A DNA stretch of 39,513 nt, taken from positions 1 to 39,513 of the forward strand of contig CAMYVT010000014.1 in assembly GCA_947302515.1 (NCBI GenBank), written 5' to 3'. The DNA is from an uncultured Caryophanales bacterium (lineage in GTDB: Bacteria; Bacillota_I; Bacilli_A; RF39; UBA660). Of this stretch, positions 9,299 to 18,422 are shown in pieces. Under the pieces are notes generated by a model. The model saw nothing but the letters and a program-made list of their open reading frames with translations. It was not told where the DNA came from and ran no database searches. Each line of letters starts with the position of its first letter. Position 1 is the stretch's first letter. The position numbers and the translations under genes were made by a program.

Positions 9299-10708
9299 AT
9301 GAAGTTAGTTGCGGCTAAATGTCCAAATTGTGGAGCAGCAATAGATGTTGATAAAGATAGTGAATCAACAAAATGTGAATTTTGTAAATCAAAAATAATT
9401 GTCGAAGATGCTATTGCAAAATATAAAATAGAAGTATCAGGAGAAGTAGAAATAAAAAATATGCCTAAGGCAGAGAATTTTTTAAAACTAGCTGATATGC
9501 ATTATAATGATAAAGAGTATGATGAAGCCTATGAAAAATATTCAAAAGTATGTGAATTTGATCCTGATAATTATAGTGCTATATTAAGAAAAGGATTGTG
9601 TAAATCACTTACAACTATTTATCCTAAATTTGATATTAATTCTGCAATAAATGCTATGAAAAATGCTAATAAATTATTATCAAAAGAAGAAGAAAAAGAT
9701 AGAATTAATAGTTCAGTATTAGAATGTAATTATGTTATAGAAAATATTGAATCAAGAATAGAAAATTTTTATAATAATAATAAAATTAATAGTACTGGAT
9801 TAATGCAAATTACTAATCATTTAAGAATATGCTTAAACAATAAAGAATACTTATTTTCATTAATTAAAGACAATGAAAATATTGAATTAATAATGATAGA
9901 TAATATATTTAAATCAATAGATGGATTATTAAAGAAAAGATTCTATTATGACAAAACAGGTAACGCAACAAGATTATTACCAAATAGAAATGTAAAAAAA
10001 GAATTAGAAGCAATTAGACAGAAATATATGACTAGATATAATTACATTACAAATAAAAATAACCCTCCAGAAGAAGTGGAAGAAGAAAAGCAAGAAGAGA
10101 AGAAATCTGCATCACAAGATAAAAAAGAAGAAAAGAAACCTGCAACACCAGCAGTAAATGCTTCTCAAAAGTATAAAGTAAAATCTCATTTTAATCCAAG
10201 TGATTTTCTATATATTGGAGTTGCTTTTTGGGGAATGTTTCTTCTAGCTTCACTTGCTGGATCAGCCTTTATATCTGCAATATTATGGATTTTAACAATA
10301 TTAGTATATATTCCACCATTTGTAAAACTTGTTATAAAAGATGATAAAAAATTACATACAGCAGTTATTGTATTAAGAATAGTATTACCACTAATAACTC
10401 TAATAGTGTTTGGTGTAGAAATGCCAAATGCTTATGAACAAACATGGATATCAGGTAATGATGAACTAACATTAAAAAAAGGAAATGCTACAATGATAAT
10501 TGATGGAAATAAAGTGGAGGGTACATATACTCATCAACTTGATGATAGTGATTATCTTATTACTGTAACTACAGCAGATAAAACATTCATTTTTAAATAT
10601 GATGAATTAGATACTAATACTATTTGCTTTTGTCAATTAGAACAAAATCAGTGTATAAAATACTTCACACCAAAAGAAAGTGATACTAAGACATATATAA
10701 CAGAATAA
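9299..10708 (+). CDS. Membrane protein with N-terminal zinc ribbon and TPR-like segment
   Basis: The 469 residues fall into clear parts. A four-Cys zinc ribbon comes first (CPNCG near residue 8 and CEFCK about 20 residues later). A TPR-like helical segment follows (ADMHYNDKEYDEAYEKYSKV). Then come a long helical stretch and a charged Glu/Lys/Pro-rich linker (~260-300). Two to three hydrophobic helices (~310-385) follow, then a small beta-rich C-terminal domain with repeated short strands that would lie outside the membrane. Zinc ribbon, linker and helices in this order are common in uncharacterised Bacillota proteins. The ATG at 9299 fits the promoter and ribosome site; an upstream in-frame start at 9269 would lie before the -10. 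Role unknown. Confidence 0.7.
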   Translation: MKLVAAKCPNCGAAIDVDKDSESTKCEFCKSKIIVEDAIAKYKIEVSGEVEIKNMPKAENFLKLADMHYNDKEYDEAYEKYSKVCEFDPDNYSAILRKGLCKSLTTIYPKFDINSAINAMKNANKLLSKEEEKDRINSSVLECNYVIENIESRIENFYNNNKINSTGLMQITNHLRICLNNKEYLFSLIKDNENIELIMIDNIFKSIDGLLKKRFYYDKTGNATRLLPNRNVKKELEAIRQKYMTRYNYITNKNNPPEEVEEEKQEEKKSASQDKKEEKKPATPAVNASQKYKVKSHFNPSDFLYIGVAFWGMFLLASLAGSAFISAILWILTILVYIPPFVKLVIKDDKKLHTAVIVLRIVLPLITLIVFGVEMPNAYEQTWISGNDELTLKKGNATMIIDGNKVEGTYTHQLDDSDYLITVTTADKTFIFKYDELDTNTICFCQLEQNQCIKYFTPKESDTKTYITE

Positions 10709-10732
10709 AGACAACTTAAGTTGTCTTTTTTT
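10709..10732 (+). terminator. Terminator (near-perfect palindrome)
   Basis: An 18-nt perfect palindrome, AGACAACTT/AAGTTGTCT, begins right after the stop codon and is followed by T residues. Confidence 0.8.
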
Positions 10733-10733
10733 A

Positions 10734-10742
10734 TGATATAAT
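10734..10742 (+). promoter_or_regulatory. Extended -10 promoter
   Basis: TGATATAAT directly after the terminator. Predicted transcription start is ~10749, within GGGAG (10748-10752), so the leader is about 10 nt. Confidence 0.7.
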
Positions 10743-10758
10743 TAAAAGGGAGATTAAT

Positions 10759-11979
10759 ATGACAAATATATGTAATGATAACATTTTATACTATTATATT
10801 TTAAATAGTAAAAAAATATTTATGGCAACAGAAATAATATCAATTACTATTATTTTTATAGTGTTATTATTATTTATTATTCGTTTTAAAAAGAAAAAAG
10901 AAAATCATACATTAAAAAAGGATTTTGTAAAGACAATGATTGTTCTATTAATCGCAATTATTATTCCAATATTTTTAAATGGTGTTAGTAATTATATAAC
11001 AAAATATTCTGATTATACCAATTGTATTGAAGAAGAAGAAATAAATGCAATTGAAGAAACAGAAATTACTCCACCTGAAATAGTTAATAAAAAACAAATA
11101 AAGAAAGAATCAAAAGAAGATAATAATGAAACAATAGAAGTAGTTGAAGGGGAACCTATAGAAATAGAAGAAAAAGAGGATGATAATGCGATTTACTTTT
11201 TAAATGTAGGTGCTGGTACAGAAAGCATTATTATCTATGATCAAGGTAAATTTGGTTTGATTGATACAAGTTATGATTCTAAGGCATATTACATCGTAAA
11301 ACAGTTAAGAAAATTAGGAGCAAAACAATTAGATTTCTTAATTATTACTCATTCTCATTTAGATCATATGGGTGGATATAGTAAAATAATGTCAAGAATG
11401 AAAGTAAAAACTTTGTATATAAAAGATCCTGGAAATGTAAATTCAGATTATGTTCCTACATATTTAAAAATGATGAAAACAGCTGATGAAAATGGAACAG
11501 CAATATGTTCTGTTAAAAATGATTTATGTAAGAATATTGTTTTAGGTAATATAACAATTGATTTATATAATACTGAGTTTTATACATCAAAAGGTATTGA
11601 TGGTGTTGATAGATCAAGAGTAGAAAATGCTAATAGTATTGTTGCTGTTGCAAATATTAATAATAAAAAAATATATTTTGCCTCAGATATAGGAGATTAT
11701 CCTACTAATCAAGCTGAAACAAACACAGCTAAAATTATTGGAGATATTGATGTTTATAAAGTGGCTCATCATGGCTATGTATCTTATAATAATGGTTTAT
11801 TAGCACTAAGTTATTTAAAGCCAGAATATAATATTGTTACTAATAATAAAGAACTATCAATAACAGCAATTAATCGTATTAAAAATACTAGTCCAAATTA
11901 CAAAAAAACATATTATACAACTGATGGTACAATAATATTACATGTTAATGAAGATTCTACATTAGAGTTTAAACAATAA
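10759..11979 (+). CDS. Membrane-anchored metallo-beta-lactamase-fold hydrolase (ComEC C-terminal-like)
   Basis: The 406-aa protein has two N-terminal membrane helices (~20-47 and ~56-78), an acidic linker (~90-140), then a metallo-beta-lactamase domain. Visible metal ligands are HSHLDH (H198, H200, D202, H203), the Asp of YFASDIGD, and the His pair of VAHHGY. The domain most resembles the free-standing ComEC/Rec2-type hydrolases, which include exonucleases and phosphodiesterases. With both N-terminal helices it may act on the outer face. It has its own promoter and no terminator before pgi. No DNA-uptake genes are nearby, so a competence role is not supported. Fold is sure, substrate is not. 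Confidence 0.8.
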   Translation: MTNICNDNILYYYILNSKKIFMATEIISITIIFIVLLLFIIRFKKKKENHTLKKDFVKTMIVLLIAIIIPIFLNGVSNYITKYSDYTNCIEEEEINAIEETEITPPEIVNKKQIKKESKEDNNETIEVVEGEPIEIEEKEDDNAIYFLNVGAGTESIIIYDQGKFGLIDTSYDSKAYYIVKQLRKLGAKQLDFLIITHSHLDHMGGYSKIMSRMKVKTLYIKDPGNVNSDYVPTYLKMMKTADENGTAICSVKNDLCKNIVLGNITIDLYNTEFYTSKGIDGVDRSRVENANSIVAVANINNKKIYFASDIGDYPTNQAETNTAKIIGDIDVYKVAHHGYVSYNNGLLALSYLKPEYNIVTNNKELSITAINRIKNTSPNYKKTYYTTDGTIILHVNEDSTLEFKQ

Positions 11980-11990
11980 GAATAATATTA

Positions 11991-11999
11991 TGTTATAAT
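11991..11999 (+). promoter_or_regulatory. Extended -10 promoter of pgi operon
   Basis: TGTTATAAT, with predicted transcription start (~12006) inside AAGGAG (12005-12010). Confidence 0.7.
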
Positions 12000-12019
12000 T
12001 AATTAAGGAGAGTGAAAAC

Positions 12020-13213
12020 ATGTTAAAATATGATTTTAATACTTATGTAGATAAGTTTATTGATAATAATGAGTATCAAAAATTAATGGATAAAAAAGAA
12101 GAAGTAATGAATAAATTTCAAGAAAATAAAATGACAGGATGGACAGAAAGAATAGAAGATGCCTTAATTGAAGAAATAAAAGATACAGCAACTTATATAA
12201 AGAATAATTTTGATTGTTTAGTTGTTATAGGTATAGGTGGATCCTTCTTAGGAAGTTATGCCTTTGATAATATGATGAAAAAATACTTCAATGATAATAA
12301 TTATGAAGTTATTTATGCAGGAACAACTCTTTCTAGTAAGTATCTAGATGAATTAGTAGAATACTTAAAAGATAAGAATTTTTGTATTAATGTTATTAGT
12401 AAAAGTGGTACTACTATGGAAACTACAATTACTTATAGAGTATTAAAAGATTTATTAAAGAGAAAATATGATGAAAAAGAAGTTATAAAACATATTATTG
12501 CTACAACAGATAAAGAAAAAGGAGCCTTAAGAGAAGAAGTAAAAGAAATGGGATATAAATCATTTATTATTCCAGATAATATAGGAGGAAGATATTCATT
12601 TATTACTCCTGCACATTTGCTTCCCCTAGCTTTAAACTATAATATAGATAAAATAGTAAGAGGATATTATCATGGCAAAAGATTAAATGATTATGCTTAT
12701 CAATATGCTGTAATAAGAAATTTATTATTTAATACAGGAAAAGTTGTAGAAAACTTCTGTGTTTATGAACAAAACATGACTTTCTTTACAGAATGGTTGA
12801 AACAATTATTTGGAGAAACTGAAGGAAAAGAAGGAAAAGGTATTTTTCCAACATCAACAGTTCATACAAGAGACTTACATTCATTAGGTCAATTTGTTCA
12901 AGAGGGTAATAAAATCTTATTTGAAACATTTATAAAAGTATTAGGAAGTGACAATTATATTGAATATAAAAATAAACATCTTCATGAAGTAAACAATATT
13001 GTAGAAGACTCTGTAATGAGAGCTCACTTTAGTGGTGGAGTTCCATGTATTGAAATAATAATAGACAAAGTAGATGAAGAAGATATTTCTTCAATGATTT
13101 ATTTCTTCCAATTAGCTGCTGCATATTCAGGATTCTTATTTGGTATTGAACCATTTGATCAACCTGGAGTAGAAGTGTACAAAAAAGAAGTAAGAGAATC
13201 ATTAGGAAAATAA
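12020..13213 (+). CDS. pgi: Glucose-6-phosphate isomerase
   Basis: This enzyme interconverts glucose-6-phosphate and fructose-6-phosphate in glycolysis. The 397 residues carry the SIS-domain phosphate loops: GIGGS at 71-75, SKSGTT from 127, and GGRYSF. They also carry the GETEGKEGKG catalytic-Glu segment (from ~265) and the C-terminal FDQPGVE...YK motif with its catalytic Lys. It is somewhat shorter than the ~450-aa Bacillus enzymes but has no missing core motif. AAGGAG (12005-12010) sets the start. It is the first gene of an operon with a PAP2 phosphatase (1-nt gap) and a degenerate HAD protein. Confidence 0.95.
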   Translation: MLKYDFNTYVDKFIDNNEYQKLMDKKEEVMNKFQENKMTGWTERIEDALIEEIKDTATYIKNNFDCLVVIGIGGSFLGSYAFDNMMKKYFNDNNYEVIYAGTTLSSKYLDELVEYLKDKNFCINVISKSGTTMETTITYRVLKDLLKRKYDEKEVIKHIIATTDKEKGALREEVKEMGYKSFIIPDNIGGRYSFITPAHLLPLALNYNIDKIVRGYYHGKRLNDYAYQYAVIRNLLFNTGKVVENFCVYEQNMTFFTEWLKQLFGETEGKEGKGIFPTSTVHTRDLHSLGQFVQEGNKILFETFIKVLGSDNYIEYKNKHLHEVNNIVEDSVMRAHFSGGVPCIEIIIDKVDEEDISSMIYFFQLAAAYSGFLFGIEPFDQPGVEVYKKEVRESLGK

Positions 13214-13214
13214 T

Positions 13215-13823
13215 ATGAAAAAGAGATATTTAGTAGCACTAATAAGTTTATTATTATTTATAATTATAACTATATTAGTAATAACAAATAATATGACTAC
13301 TTTTGATAATTATTTTTATAATTTAATTCATGGATTTAGTAATAAATATTTAGATATATTCTTTACTAAGTTTACTCATATAGGAGATACACTACCTGTA
13401 ATAATAATAGGTATAATTATAGTTACATTTTTAAAAGAAAAAAGTAATAGAATAAAACTCACAGGATCTATATTATTAACTGTAGGATTTAATCAATTAC
13501 TTAAGCATATTATACTAAGAGATAGACCTCCATTAGAGAGAAGATTAATAAAGCAAGGAGGATATTCATATCCAAGTGGTCACTCTATGGTATCTTTATG
13601 TATATATGGGTTTTTAATATATTTAGTAATGACTAGAATAAAAGATAAAAAAATAAAGATTATTTTAACTGTTCTTCTAACATTAATGATTCTTCTAATT
13701 TGTATTAGTAGAATATATGTAGGAGTTCATTATCCAAGCGATGTATTAGGAGGATTCTTACTATCTTTAGCGATATTAATAGGAGTAATATCATTTGTAG
13801 ATTATCATTTTAAGGGGGAATAA
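13215..13823 (+). CDS. PAP2-family membrane phosphatase
   Basis: The 202-aa integral membrane protein has about five to six hydrophobic helices and all three phosphatase signature motifs: K97...R104P105, PSGH (120-123) and SR(165-166)...H172...D176. Relatives dephosphorylate undecaprenyl pyrophosphate, phosphatidic acid or phosphatidylglycerophosphate at the outer face, and YodM/BcrC-like roles in lipid-carrier recycling are the usual guess. The start codon is one base after the pgi stop, with an AGGA site inside the end of pgi, so translation is probably coupled. Family is sure, the lipid substrate is not. Confidence 0.9.
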   Translation: MKKRYLVALISLLLFIIITILVITNNMTTFDNYFYNLIHGFSNKYLDIFFTKFTHIGDTLPVIIIGIIIVTFLKEKSNRIKLTGSILLTVGFNQLLKHIILRDRPPLERRLIKQGGYSYPSGHSMVSLCIYGFLIYLVMTRIKDKKIKIILTVLLTLMILLICISRIYVGVHYPSDVLGGFLLSLAILIGVISFVDYHFKGE

Positions 13824-13825
13824 AA

Positions 13826-14491
13826 ATGATAAAAATAGTTTTTAGTAGTTTTTATAATACTTTAATAGATGAAGAAGATGCGATTCCTACATCTACTATG
13901 TTTGAACTTGATAGAATTAAACAAAAAGGAATAAAATTCTGTATATTAACTAATCGTTTATCTGATGAAGTATTATATTATAATCATGATTATCCATTTA
14001 TAGATTATATTATTTCTTTAAATGGTAGTATTATTTATGATGTAAATAATGATAAAGAAGTATTATTAAAATCATTTACCAACAAAGAATTAGAAGAAAT
14101 AGAAAAAATATTTAATAAAAAAGAAATATTATTTTATACAAAAAATAATATCTATAGTAATATTCCACAAGATACTGTTTATAAAGTAGAAATAAAAGGA
14201 ACTAAAAAGAATAATACTAAGTACTATTCATCTATTTTAAAAAGAGGAAAAGAATCATGCTTAGAACTTACTAAAAACACTACACTAGATGCTTTAAAAC
14301 AATTAAAAGTAAATCAAGAAGAAATATTAGGAGTAATAGGTAATAATTCTGAAGAATTAATACTTGATAATATTGATAATATTTATGTTGTAAGAAATGC
14401 ATCAAAAGAATTAAAAGATAAAACAGATAAGATTACTAAATCAAATAAACAAAAGGGATTTGAATTAGTATTAAAGAAAGAAATAAAATAA
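13826..14491 (+). CDS. HAD-superfamily (Cof-like) protein with lost catalytic residues
   Basis: The 221-aa protein follows the course of Cof-type HAD phosphatases, but the active-site motifs are eroded. Where motif I should read D-x-D-G-T the protein has SFYNT after VFS, so both aspartates are gone. Motif II keeps its Thr in ILTNR. The motif III Lys position holds Thr in NTTLDAL. Motif IV GD-x-x-ND reads GNNSEE. The cap region is also short. A phosphatase activity is therefore unlikely, and a sugar-phosphate-binding or regulatory role is possible. It starts 2 nt after the PAP2 stop and ends the pgi operon with a terminator. The frame is intact, so this is not a pseudogene in the usual sense. 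Confidence 0.7.
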   Translation: MIKIVFSSFYNTLIDEEDAIPTSTMFELDRIKQKGIKFCILTNRLSDEVLYYNHDYPFIDYIISLNGSIIYDVNNDKEVLLKSFTNKELEEIEKIFNKKEILFYTKNNIYSNIPQDTVYKVEIKGTKKNNTKYYSSILKRGKESCLELTKNTTLDALKQLKVNQEEILGVIGNNSEELILDNIDNIYVVRNASKELKDKTDKITKSNKQKGFELVLKKEIK

Positions 14492-14512
14492 GGATTTATC
14501 CTTATTTTTATT
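14486..14512 (+). terminator. Terminator of pgi operon
   Basis: A 9-bp stem AAATAAGGA/TCCTTATTT encloses a TTTA loop and overlaps the stop codon. Confidence 0.8.
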
Positions 14513-14534
14513 TGTGGAAAGAATAAAATTAAGA

Positions 14535-14540
14535 TATAAT
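14535..14540 (+). promoter_or_regulatory. -10 element of rluA-nagZ unit
   Basis: TATAAT without the TG extension. Predicted transcription start is ~14547, 6 nt before AAGGAG (14553-14558). Confidence 0.55.
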
Positions 14541-14566
14541 ATCTTTGTATGTAAGGAGTAAATATT

Positions 14567-15415
14567 ATGAAAATTGTTGTTGAAAAAGAAGGAGAATTAT
14601 TAGATTATTTATATAATAATTTAGATATGCCAAAAAAAAGAATTAAACAGTATTTGACACATGGAGCAATATATTTAAATAATAATAAAACTACTAAGTA
14701 TAATGAAAAAGTATTTCCAGGCATGAATATTGTTATTACAACAGATAAATCAAATCAAAAAACTCTTCCATTTGAAATATTATTTGAAGATAATCATATA
14801 GTTGTAGTTAATAAACCGAGTGGATTACTTACTATCGCAACTGAAAAAGAAAAAGAAAAAACTCTATATCATATGGTTAGAGAGTATTTAATAAGTAAAG
14901 ATAAAACATCAAGAATATTTATTGTTCATAGATTAGATAAAGATACAAGTGGGATAGTAATATTTGCTAAAGATGAAAAAACTAAAAATCAATTACAGGA
15001 ACATTGGAATGAATATGTATCTTTAAGAGAATATGTTGCTGTAGTTCATGGAAAAATGAATAAAGAAAAAGATAGAATAGTTCAATTCTTAAAAGAAACA
15101 AAAACTAATCTAGTATATGTTACTAAAGGAAATAATGGAAAAGAAGCAATAACTAACTATGAAGTAATAAAAGAAACAGATGATTATTCTTTATTAAAAA
15201 TTGAAATAGAAACAGGTAGAAAAAATCAAATAAGAGTAGCCTTAGCTACAATTAATCATCCAATAGTAGGAGATAAGAAGTATAGTAATTTAAAAGAAAC
15301 AGAAAATAGATTATATTTGCATGCAAATAGATTAAAAATATTTTATCCAGAATTAAAGAAAGAAATATTATTTGAAACATCAACTCCAAGTGAATTCAAA
15401 AGAATAATGAAATAG
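14567..15415 (+). CDS. RluA-family pseudouridine synthase
   Basis: The 282-aa enzyme isomerises uridines in rRNA or tRNA. An N-terminal S4-like RNA-binding segment (about 1-60) precedes the catalytic domain with HRLDKDTSG. The invariant Asp is D124, and GRKNQIRV provides the RluA-class C-terminal signature. Length and layout match the RluD/RluA group common in Bacillota, several copies of which usually occur per genome, so the exact target base cannot be read. AAGGAG precedes the ATG. A NagZ-like lipoprotein gene follows with its ribosome site overlapping this gene's stop. Confidence 0.92.
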   Translation: MKIVVEKEGELLDYLYNNLDMPKKRIKQYLTHGAIYLNNNKTTKYNEKVFPGMNIVITTDKSNQKTLPFEILFEDNHIVVVNKPSGLLTIATEKEKEKTLYHMVREYLISKDKTSRIFIVHRLDKDTSGIVIFAKDEKTKNQLQEHWNEYVSLREYVAVVHGKMNKEKDRIVQFLKETKTNLVYVTKGNNGKEAITNYEVIKETDDYSLLKIEIETGRKNQIRVALATINHPIVGDKKYSNLKETENRLYLHANRLKIFYPELKKEILFETSTPSEFKRIMK

Positions 15416-15425
15416 GAGAATGTTT

Positions 15426-16568
15426 ATGAAAAATATTAAAGTATTATTTTTATTAATTATAGTAATCTTCTTTTTTACAGCATGTAATACAAATATTAAT
15501 AATGAGAAAACTCCAGAAAAAGAAAAAGAAGAAATAAAAGAAACAGGTATATTTAAGGATTATTATAAACAAGCAAGAAAAGTTGTCTCAAAAATGACTT
15601 TAAAAGAAAAAGTAGGACAATTATTCTTAGTAAGATATAATGAAAATGATGTAGAATATTTGAGTAATTTTTATCCTGGAGGATATATATTCTTTGCTAA
15701 AGATTTTGAAAATAAAACTAAAGAGTCAATTACTAAAGAAATAGCTAAAGATCAATCTTTAAATAAATATCCATTAATAATTGGAGTTGATGAAGAAGGA
15801 GGATTTGTTACTAGAGTATCTCGTTTTTCTAATTTTAGATCTGAAAAATTTAAATCACCACGTGAATACTATGAAGAAGGAGGATACGAACTACTAGAAC
15901 AAACTGAAAAGGAAAAAGCCGAATTACTAACAAGTTTAGGAATAAATTTAAATTTAGCTCCTGTAGCAGATATATCTACTAATCCAGATGATTTTATTAA
16001 TAATAGATCATTTGGAAAAGGTACTGAAGAAACAACAGAATATATTAAGAATATGGTTAGTTATTCTAATAAATATAAAATTAATTCTTGTTTAAAACAC
16101 TTTCCAGGATATGGTAATAATGCAGATACTCATACTGGAGTAGCTATAGATAATAGAAGCTATGAAAACTTTATAGAAAATGATTTCAAACCATTTAAAG
16201 CAGGAATAGATGAAGGAGTTCCTAGTATCTTAGTATCACATAATGTTGTTAATTCAATTGATAGTGAGTATCCTTCATCATTAAGTAGTAAAGTAATAAG
16301 TGAATTAAGAAATACGTTGGGATTTACTGGTATAATAATGACAGATGATTTAGCAATGGATGCAGTAAAAAGTTATGTTGATAATGGACATGCTGCTACT
16401 CTTGCAATAAATGCAGGAAACGATATGATTATTACAAGTGATTTTATGACAATGAAAAATGAAATAATACAATCAGTAGAAAATAAAGAAATAACAGAAG
16501 AAACAATAGATAAAGCAGTAACTAGAATTATTGCTTGGAAGTATTATAGTGGTTTGTTTAAAAATTAG
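15426..16568 (+). CDS. nagZ: GH3 beta-N-acetylglucosaminidase lipoprotein (NagZ-like)
   Basis: The 380-aa protein begins with a lipoprotein signal peptide ending in FFFTAC, so it should be lipid-anchored outside the cell. The GH3 domain shows K-H (H225) in KHFPGYGN and DTHTG, whose H236 belongs to the NagZ His-Asp acid/base pair. The MTDDLAM segment (D307/D308) holds the nucleophile. Such enzymes remove GlcNAc from peptidoglycan fragments during wall recycling (compare Bacillus NagZ/YbbD). The ATG at 15426 is chosen over the in-frame ATG at 15420, which is only one base from the AGGAG site. The stop of the rluA-type gene overlaps that site. Confidence 0.88.
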   Translation: MKNIKVLFLLIIVIFFFTACNTNINNEKTPEKEKEEIKETGIFKDYYKQARKVVSKMTLKEKVGQLFLVRYNENDVEYLSNFYPGGYIFFAKDFENKTKESITKEIAKDQSLNKYPLIIGVDEEGGFVTRVSRFSNFRSEKFKSPREYYEEGGYELLEQTEKEKAELLTSLGINLNLAPVADISTNPDDFINNRSFGKGTEETTEYIKNMVSYSNKYKINSCLKHFPGYGNNADTHTGVAIDNRSYENFIENDFKPFKAGIDEGVPSILVSHNVVNSIDSEYPSSLSSKVISELRNTLGFTGIIMTDDLAMDAVKSYVDNGHAATLAINAGNDMIITSDFMTMKNEIIQSVENKEITEETIDKAVTRIIAWKYYSGLFKN

Positions 16569-16577
16569 TGATATAAT
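16569..16577 (+). promoter_or_regulatory. Extended -10 promoter of thioesterase-asnS unit
   Basis: TGATATAAT starts one base after the nagZ stop. Predicted transcription start is ~16584, directly before AAGGAG (16585-16590). Confidence 0.7.
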
Positions 16578-16595
16578 ATTTCAGAAGGAGTTAAT

Positions 16596-16997
16596 ATGAC
16601 AGATGAAGAATTAGAATTATTAAAGAAATTAGAAGAAGATCCAGGCTATATTAGTTATAATCATCATCATGTAGAATCTGTTGAAAAAGGAAAGAAAGCA
16701 GTATTAACTATAGAATTAAGAGAAGAATCATTAAATCCTTATGGATTTGCTCATGGAGGATTAATCTTTGGATTAGGAGATACTGCTATGGGAATTCTTT
16801 CTAGATCAAGTGGAAGAAAAGCCGTAACTTTAAATTCAACAATTAATTATTTAAGACCAGTTGTTGGAAAAATATTAAGAGCAGAGGCTGAAATGATTAA
16901 AGATGGTAAAAAGACATGTTTATTAAGATGTAATTTTTATGATGAAAATAATAAACTAACAGCTACAATGGATGGAAATTATTGTTACATAGATTAG
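16596..16997 (+). CDS. PaaI-type hotdog-fold thioesterase
   Basis: The 133-aa protein has the hotdog-fold signature FAHGGLIFGLGDTAMG, with the HGG turn and the Asp typical of PaaI-like acyl-CoA thioesterases. A strand pattern (TLNSTINYLRPV) follows. Such enzymes hydrolyse aromatic or medium-chain acyl-CoAs as housekeeping. The size is normal. A promoter lies in the 27-nt gap after nagZ, and asnS starts 9 nt after the stop, so the two are probably co-transcribed although functionally unrelated. Confidence 0.88.
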   Translation: MTDEELELLKKLEEDPGYISYNHHHVESVEKGKKAVLTIELREESLNPYGFAHGGLIFGLGDTAMGILSRSSGRKAVTLNSTINYLRPVVGKILRAEAEMIKDGKKTCLLRCNFYDENNKLTATMDGNYCYID

Positions 16998-17006
16998 GAG
17001 ATATAT

Positions 17007-18383
17007 ATGACAGATAAAGAATTATTTATAAACACAAAAGAATATATAGGAAAGAAAGTAATATTAGAAGGATGGATTAAAAATCATAGAAAACAAAAAG
17101 AATTTGGTTTTATTTCTTTTTCAGATGGAACATTTTTTACTCAGATACAAGTAGTTTATGAAAAAGAATTAAGTAATTTTGAAGATATTCAAAAGTTTAG
17201 AGTAGGATCATCAATTAGAGTAGAAGGAGAAGTAGTAGAATCTCCAAAAGAAGGACAAGCTTTTGAAATTAAAGCAACTAATATAGAATTATTAGGAGAT
17301 TGTCCAGAAGATTATCCAATTCAACCAAAACCTCATTCAAGAGAATTTTTAAGAGAACAAGCATATCTTCGCCCTAGAACTAATTTATTTCAAGCAGTAT
17401 TTAGAATAAGAAGTAAAGCTGCTATGGCAATACATGAGTATTTTCAAGATAGAGATTATGTTTATTTACATGCTCCATTAATAACTGCAGCAGATTGTGA
17501 AGGGGCAGGAGAAATGTTCCAAGTAACAACTCTAGATTTAAATAAAATTGCTAAAGATAAAAAAGTAGATTATTCAAAAGACTTTTTTGGAAGACCAACT
17601 TCACTTACAGTATCAGGACAACTACAAGGAGAAACATTTGCTTTAGCTTTTAAGAATATATATACATTCGGTCCAACTTTTAGAGCAGAAAACTCTAATA
17701 CTAAAACACATGCTAATGAGTTTTGGATGATTGAACCTGAAATGGCGTTTTGTGATTTAAATCAAGATATGGATGTAATGGAAGATATGCTAAAGTATGT
17801 TGTAAAATATATACTTGATAATTGTAAAGAAGAATTAGAGTTCTTAAATAATTTTGTAGAAAAAGGATTAATAGAAAAGCTAGAAAAATTAGTATCAAGT
17901 AAATCAGTTAGAATTACTCATCATGATGCAATTAAGTACTTAAAAGAATCTGGAAAAGATTTTGAATTTGAACCAAAGTATGGAGAAGATTTAGCTAGAG
18001 AGCATGAAAAGTATTTAACAGAAGAAAAATTTAATTGCCCAGTATTTGTCTATGATTGGCCAAAAGATATCAAAGCATTCTATATGAGATTAAATGATGA
18101 TAATTCTACAGTTGCAGCTGTAGACCTATTAGTTCCAGGATCTGGAGAATTAATGGGTGGTTCTCAAAGAGAAGAAAGATTAGATGTTTTAAATAAACGT
18201 ATGGATGAATTAAAAATGTCTAAAGAAGAATTATGGTGGTATTTAAAATTAAGAGAATATGGTGGTTGTAAACATGCTGGATTTGGTATGGGATTTGAAA
18301 GATTAATTATGTATCTAACAGGTATAGAAAATATTAGAGACGTAATACCATATCCTAGAACTCCGGGTAACTGTGAATTCTAA
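17007..18383 (+). CDS. asnS: Asparaginyl-tRNA synthetase
   Basis: The 458-aa class IIb synthetase charges tRNA-Asn. An N-terminal OB-fold anticodon-binding domain (~1-115) is followed by the class II core. Motif 2 begins FRAENSNTKTH and runs into EFWMIEPE, the AsnRS-type reading, as distinct from AspRS. Motif 3 is GFGMGFERL near the C-terminus, and the protein ends in the usual AsnRS tail PGNCEF. AGGAG overlapping the previous stop sets the start. A tRNA-Asn lies at the left edge of this window. No T-box precedes it. A separate small RNA gene starts 40 nt after the stop. Confidence 0.97.
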   Translation: MTDKELFINTKEYIGKKVILEGWIKNHRKQKEFGFISFSDGTFFTQIQVVYEKELSNFEDIQKFRVGSSIRVEGEVVESPKEGQAFEIKATNIELLGDCPEDYPIQPKPHSREFLREQAYLRPRTNLFQAVFRIRSKAAMAIHEYFQDRDYVYLHAPLITAADCEGAGEMFQVTTLDLNKIAKDKKVDYSKDFFGRPTSLTVSGQLQGETFALAFKNIYTFGPTFRAENSNTKTHANEFWMIEPEMAFCDLNQDMDVMEDMLKYVVKYILDNCKEELEFLNNFVEKGLIEKLEKLVSSKSVRITHHDAIKYLKESGKDFEFEPKYGEDLAREHEKYLTEEKFNCPVFVYDWPKDIKAFYMRLNDDNSTVAAVDLLVPGSGELMGGSQREERLDVLNKRMDELKMSKEELWWYLKLREYGGCKHAGFGMGFERLIMYLTGIENIRDVIPYPRTPGNCEF

Positions 18384-18387
18384 TATA

Positions 18388-18416
18388 TTGAATTATTATT
18401 AATAATATGATATATT
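18388..18416 (+). promoter_or_regulatory. Promoter of the small RNA downstream of asnS
   Basis: TTGAAT (18388-18393), a 17-nt spacer and TATATT (18411-18416) with a TG extension make one of the best promoters in the window. It lies entirely between the asnS stop and a terminator. Confidence 0.7.
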
Positions 18417-18422
18417 CAAATT

